DNA from: a bacterium
Lineage (GTDB): Bacteria > UBP14 > UBA6098 > B30-G16
Direction of reading: 5' to 3'
DNA: 7,040 nucleotides
Assembly: GCA_003645115.1 (NCBI GenBank)
Contig: QNEG01000073.1
Coordinates: forward strand, 1-7,040
Part shown: piece after piece, positions 6,751 through 7,040 of the stretch
How positions within the stretch are numbered: position 1 is the first letter of the stretch
Layout: the number at the start of each line of letters is the position of its first letter
Notes under the pieces: generated by a model
What the model was told of the DNA's origin: nothing
The model's input: the letters and a program-made list of their open reading frames with translations, nothing else
Databases searched by the model: none
Position numbers and translations under genes: made by a program

Positions 6751-6797
6751 CCCGAACGAGGTGAGGGCAAGGCAACGAAGTTGTCGCAGAGTTCGGG
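6751..6797. repeat. REP-like palindromic element
   Basis: CCCGAAC (6751-6757) and GTTCGGG (6791-6797) form a perfect 7-base stem. Inside it, GGCAAC-GAA-GTTGTC (6771-6785) forms a second hairpin with one G-T pair. Two related units with the core AACGARGT and a following GCA are offset by 19 bases (from 6755 and 6774). The GC content is clearly above the surroundings and no T-run follows. The pattern 'CGAACGARGTGAGG' and 'GGCAACGAAGTTG' resembles extragenic interspersed repeats seen in many bacterial genomes; other copies cannot be checked from this window alone. Confidence 0.45.
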
Positions 6798-6838
6798 GGC
6801 AAAATACATCTTCACAGTTATACAACCTTCTCCAGTCA

Positions 6839-7040
6839 TCATATTGCTTTAACCAGCACAATTATTGCGAGAATCACAATGAATAATGAAAGTCCAATTT
6901 CTAACCATAGTGGCTTAGTCTTCAAAGACATTAAACTACCTATTCTGGCTCCAATTATTGAGCCTACGACTACCATTACAGCGGGGAGAAACATTATATT
7001 GCCGCGAGACCAAAACACAATCGCTCCTGCAATTGCTGTA
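6839..7040 (-). CDS. TauE/SafE (TSUP) family membrane permease, C-terminal part
   Basis: Reading the - strand from the right edge (first full codon ends at 7039) gives 66 residues and a TGA at 6841-6839; the start lies outside the window. The translation is the typical end of a TSUP (TauE/SafE) permease. It has AIAGAIVFWSRGNI, then a helix with the GSIIGARIGSLM signature (residues about 26-37 of the fragment), a short cytoplasmic KTKP loop, and a last helix WLEIGLSLFIVILAIIVLV. Family members are about 250 residues with eight helices and move sulfite, sulfoacetate or other small organic anions across the inner membrane. This fragment is roughly the last quarter. It runs in the same direction as the Gld-type operon, but the 650-base gap and the operon's own promoter candidate argue against one transcript. 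The substrate cannot be told from this part. Confidence 0.8.
   Translation of the reverse strand, partial: TAIAGAIVFWSRGNIMFLPAVMVVVGSIIGARIGSLMSLKTKPLWLEIGLSLFIVILAIIVLVKAI

Larger units (their letters stand above)
6185..6838. other. Gene-poor intergenic region of about 650 bases
   Basis: Between the GldA start and the TSUP permease end no intact gene is supported. The left 120 bases (6185-6311) hold the ribosome binding site, the promoter candidate and the inverted repeat. From about 6312 to 6495 I see only A/T-rich sequence with frequent stops in every frame. From 6496 to 6723 there is a + strand protein-like frame with one internal stop. At 6751-6797 there is a GC-richer palindromic element. 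A 10-base direct repeat GCAAAGATTT occurs at 6603-6612 and 6723-6732, exactly 120 bases apart. Confidence 0.6.

Noticed and set aside
6654..6842. - strand open frame of 62 codons overlapping the end of the TSUP gene
   Set aside because: It runs straight through the palindromic element and shows no domain or hydrophobic pattern; it is most likely chance within a repeat.
6695..6886. + strand open frame of 63 codons
   Set aside because: It crosses the palindromic element and the opposite strand of the TSUP gene, and the translation is basic and cysteine-containing without a family pattern.

Overview
The window is AT-rich, gene-dense bacterial DNA. Coding genes are separated by short gaps and preceded by strong GGAGG-type ribosome binding sites. 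AGA and CGA are favoured for arginine, ATA is common for isoleucine, and TAA and TGA are the stops seen. A Gld-type ABC cassette (ATPase, permease, GldG, DUF4340), a polyprenyl-phosphate sugar synthase and a rhamnosyltransferase-like enzyme together suggest a Gram-negative-type bacterium. The FCB group (Bacteroidota relatives) or another candidate phylum is most likely. This is an inference: no rRNA or other taxonomic marker is present.

Layout. Positions 1-1772 (+ strand) hold an envelope-glycan block: the C-terminal end of a DPM1-like polyprenol-phosphate mannosyltransferase, a complete GT2 rhamnosyltransferase-like enzyme starting one base after it, and a small exported protein with an NTF2-like look. 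Positions 1810-6184 (- strand) hold a compact four-gene operon read right to left: ABC ATPase (GldA-like), ABC-2 permease (GldF-like), GldG-family membrane-anchored subunit, and DUF4340 protein. Two junctions are 4-base ATGA overlaps and the third is an 18-base gap filled by the ribosome binding site, so the four products are probably made in fixed proportion and form one inner-membrane complex. The + block and the - operon converge across 37 bases at 1773-1809.

Positions 6185-6838 form a gene-poor stretch of about 650 bases. Its left part carries a plausible promoter for the operon with a TGACAA-N4-TTGTCA inverted repeat over the -35. Its right part carries a + strand frame interrupted by one stop that looks like a decayed gene end, and a GC-richer palindromic element resembling interspersed REP-type repeats. 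Positions 6839-7039 (- strand) are the C-terminal 66 residues of a TauE/SafE (TSUP) permease whose start lies beyond the window.

The most system-like object is the four-gene Gld-type transporter. Its families are known, but its substrate and role outside gliding Bacteroidota are not established. I see no CRISPR array, tRNA, rRNA, transposase or phage gene.
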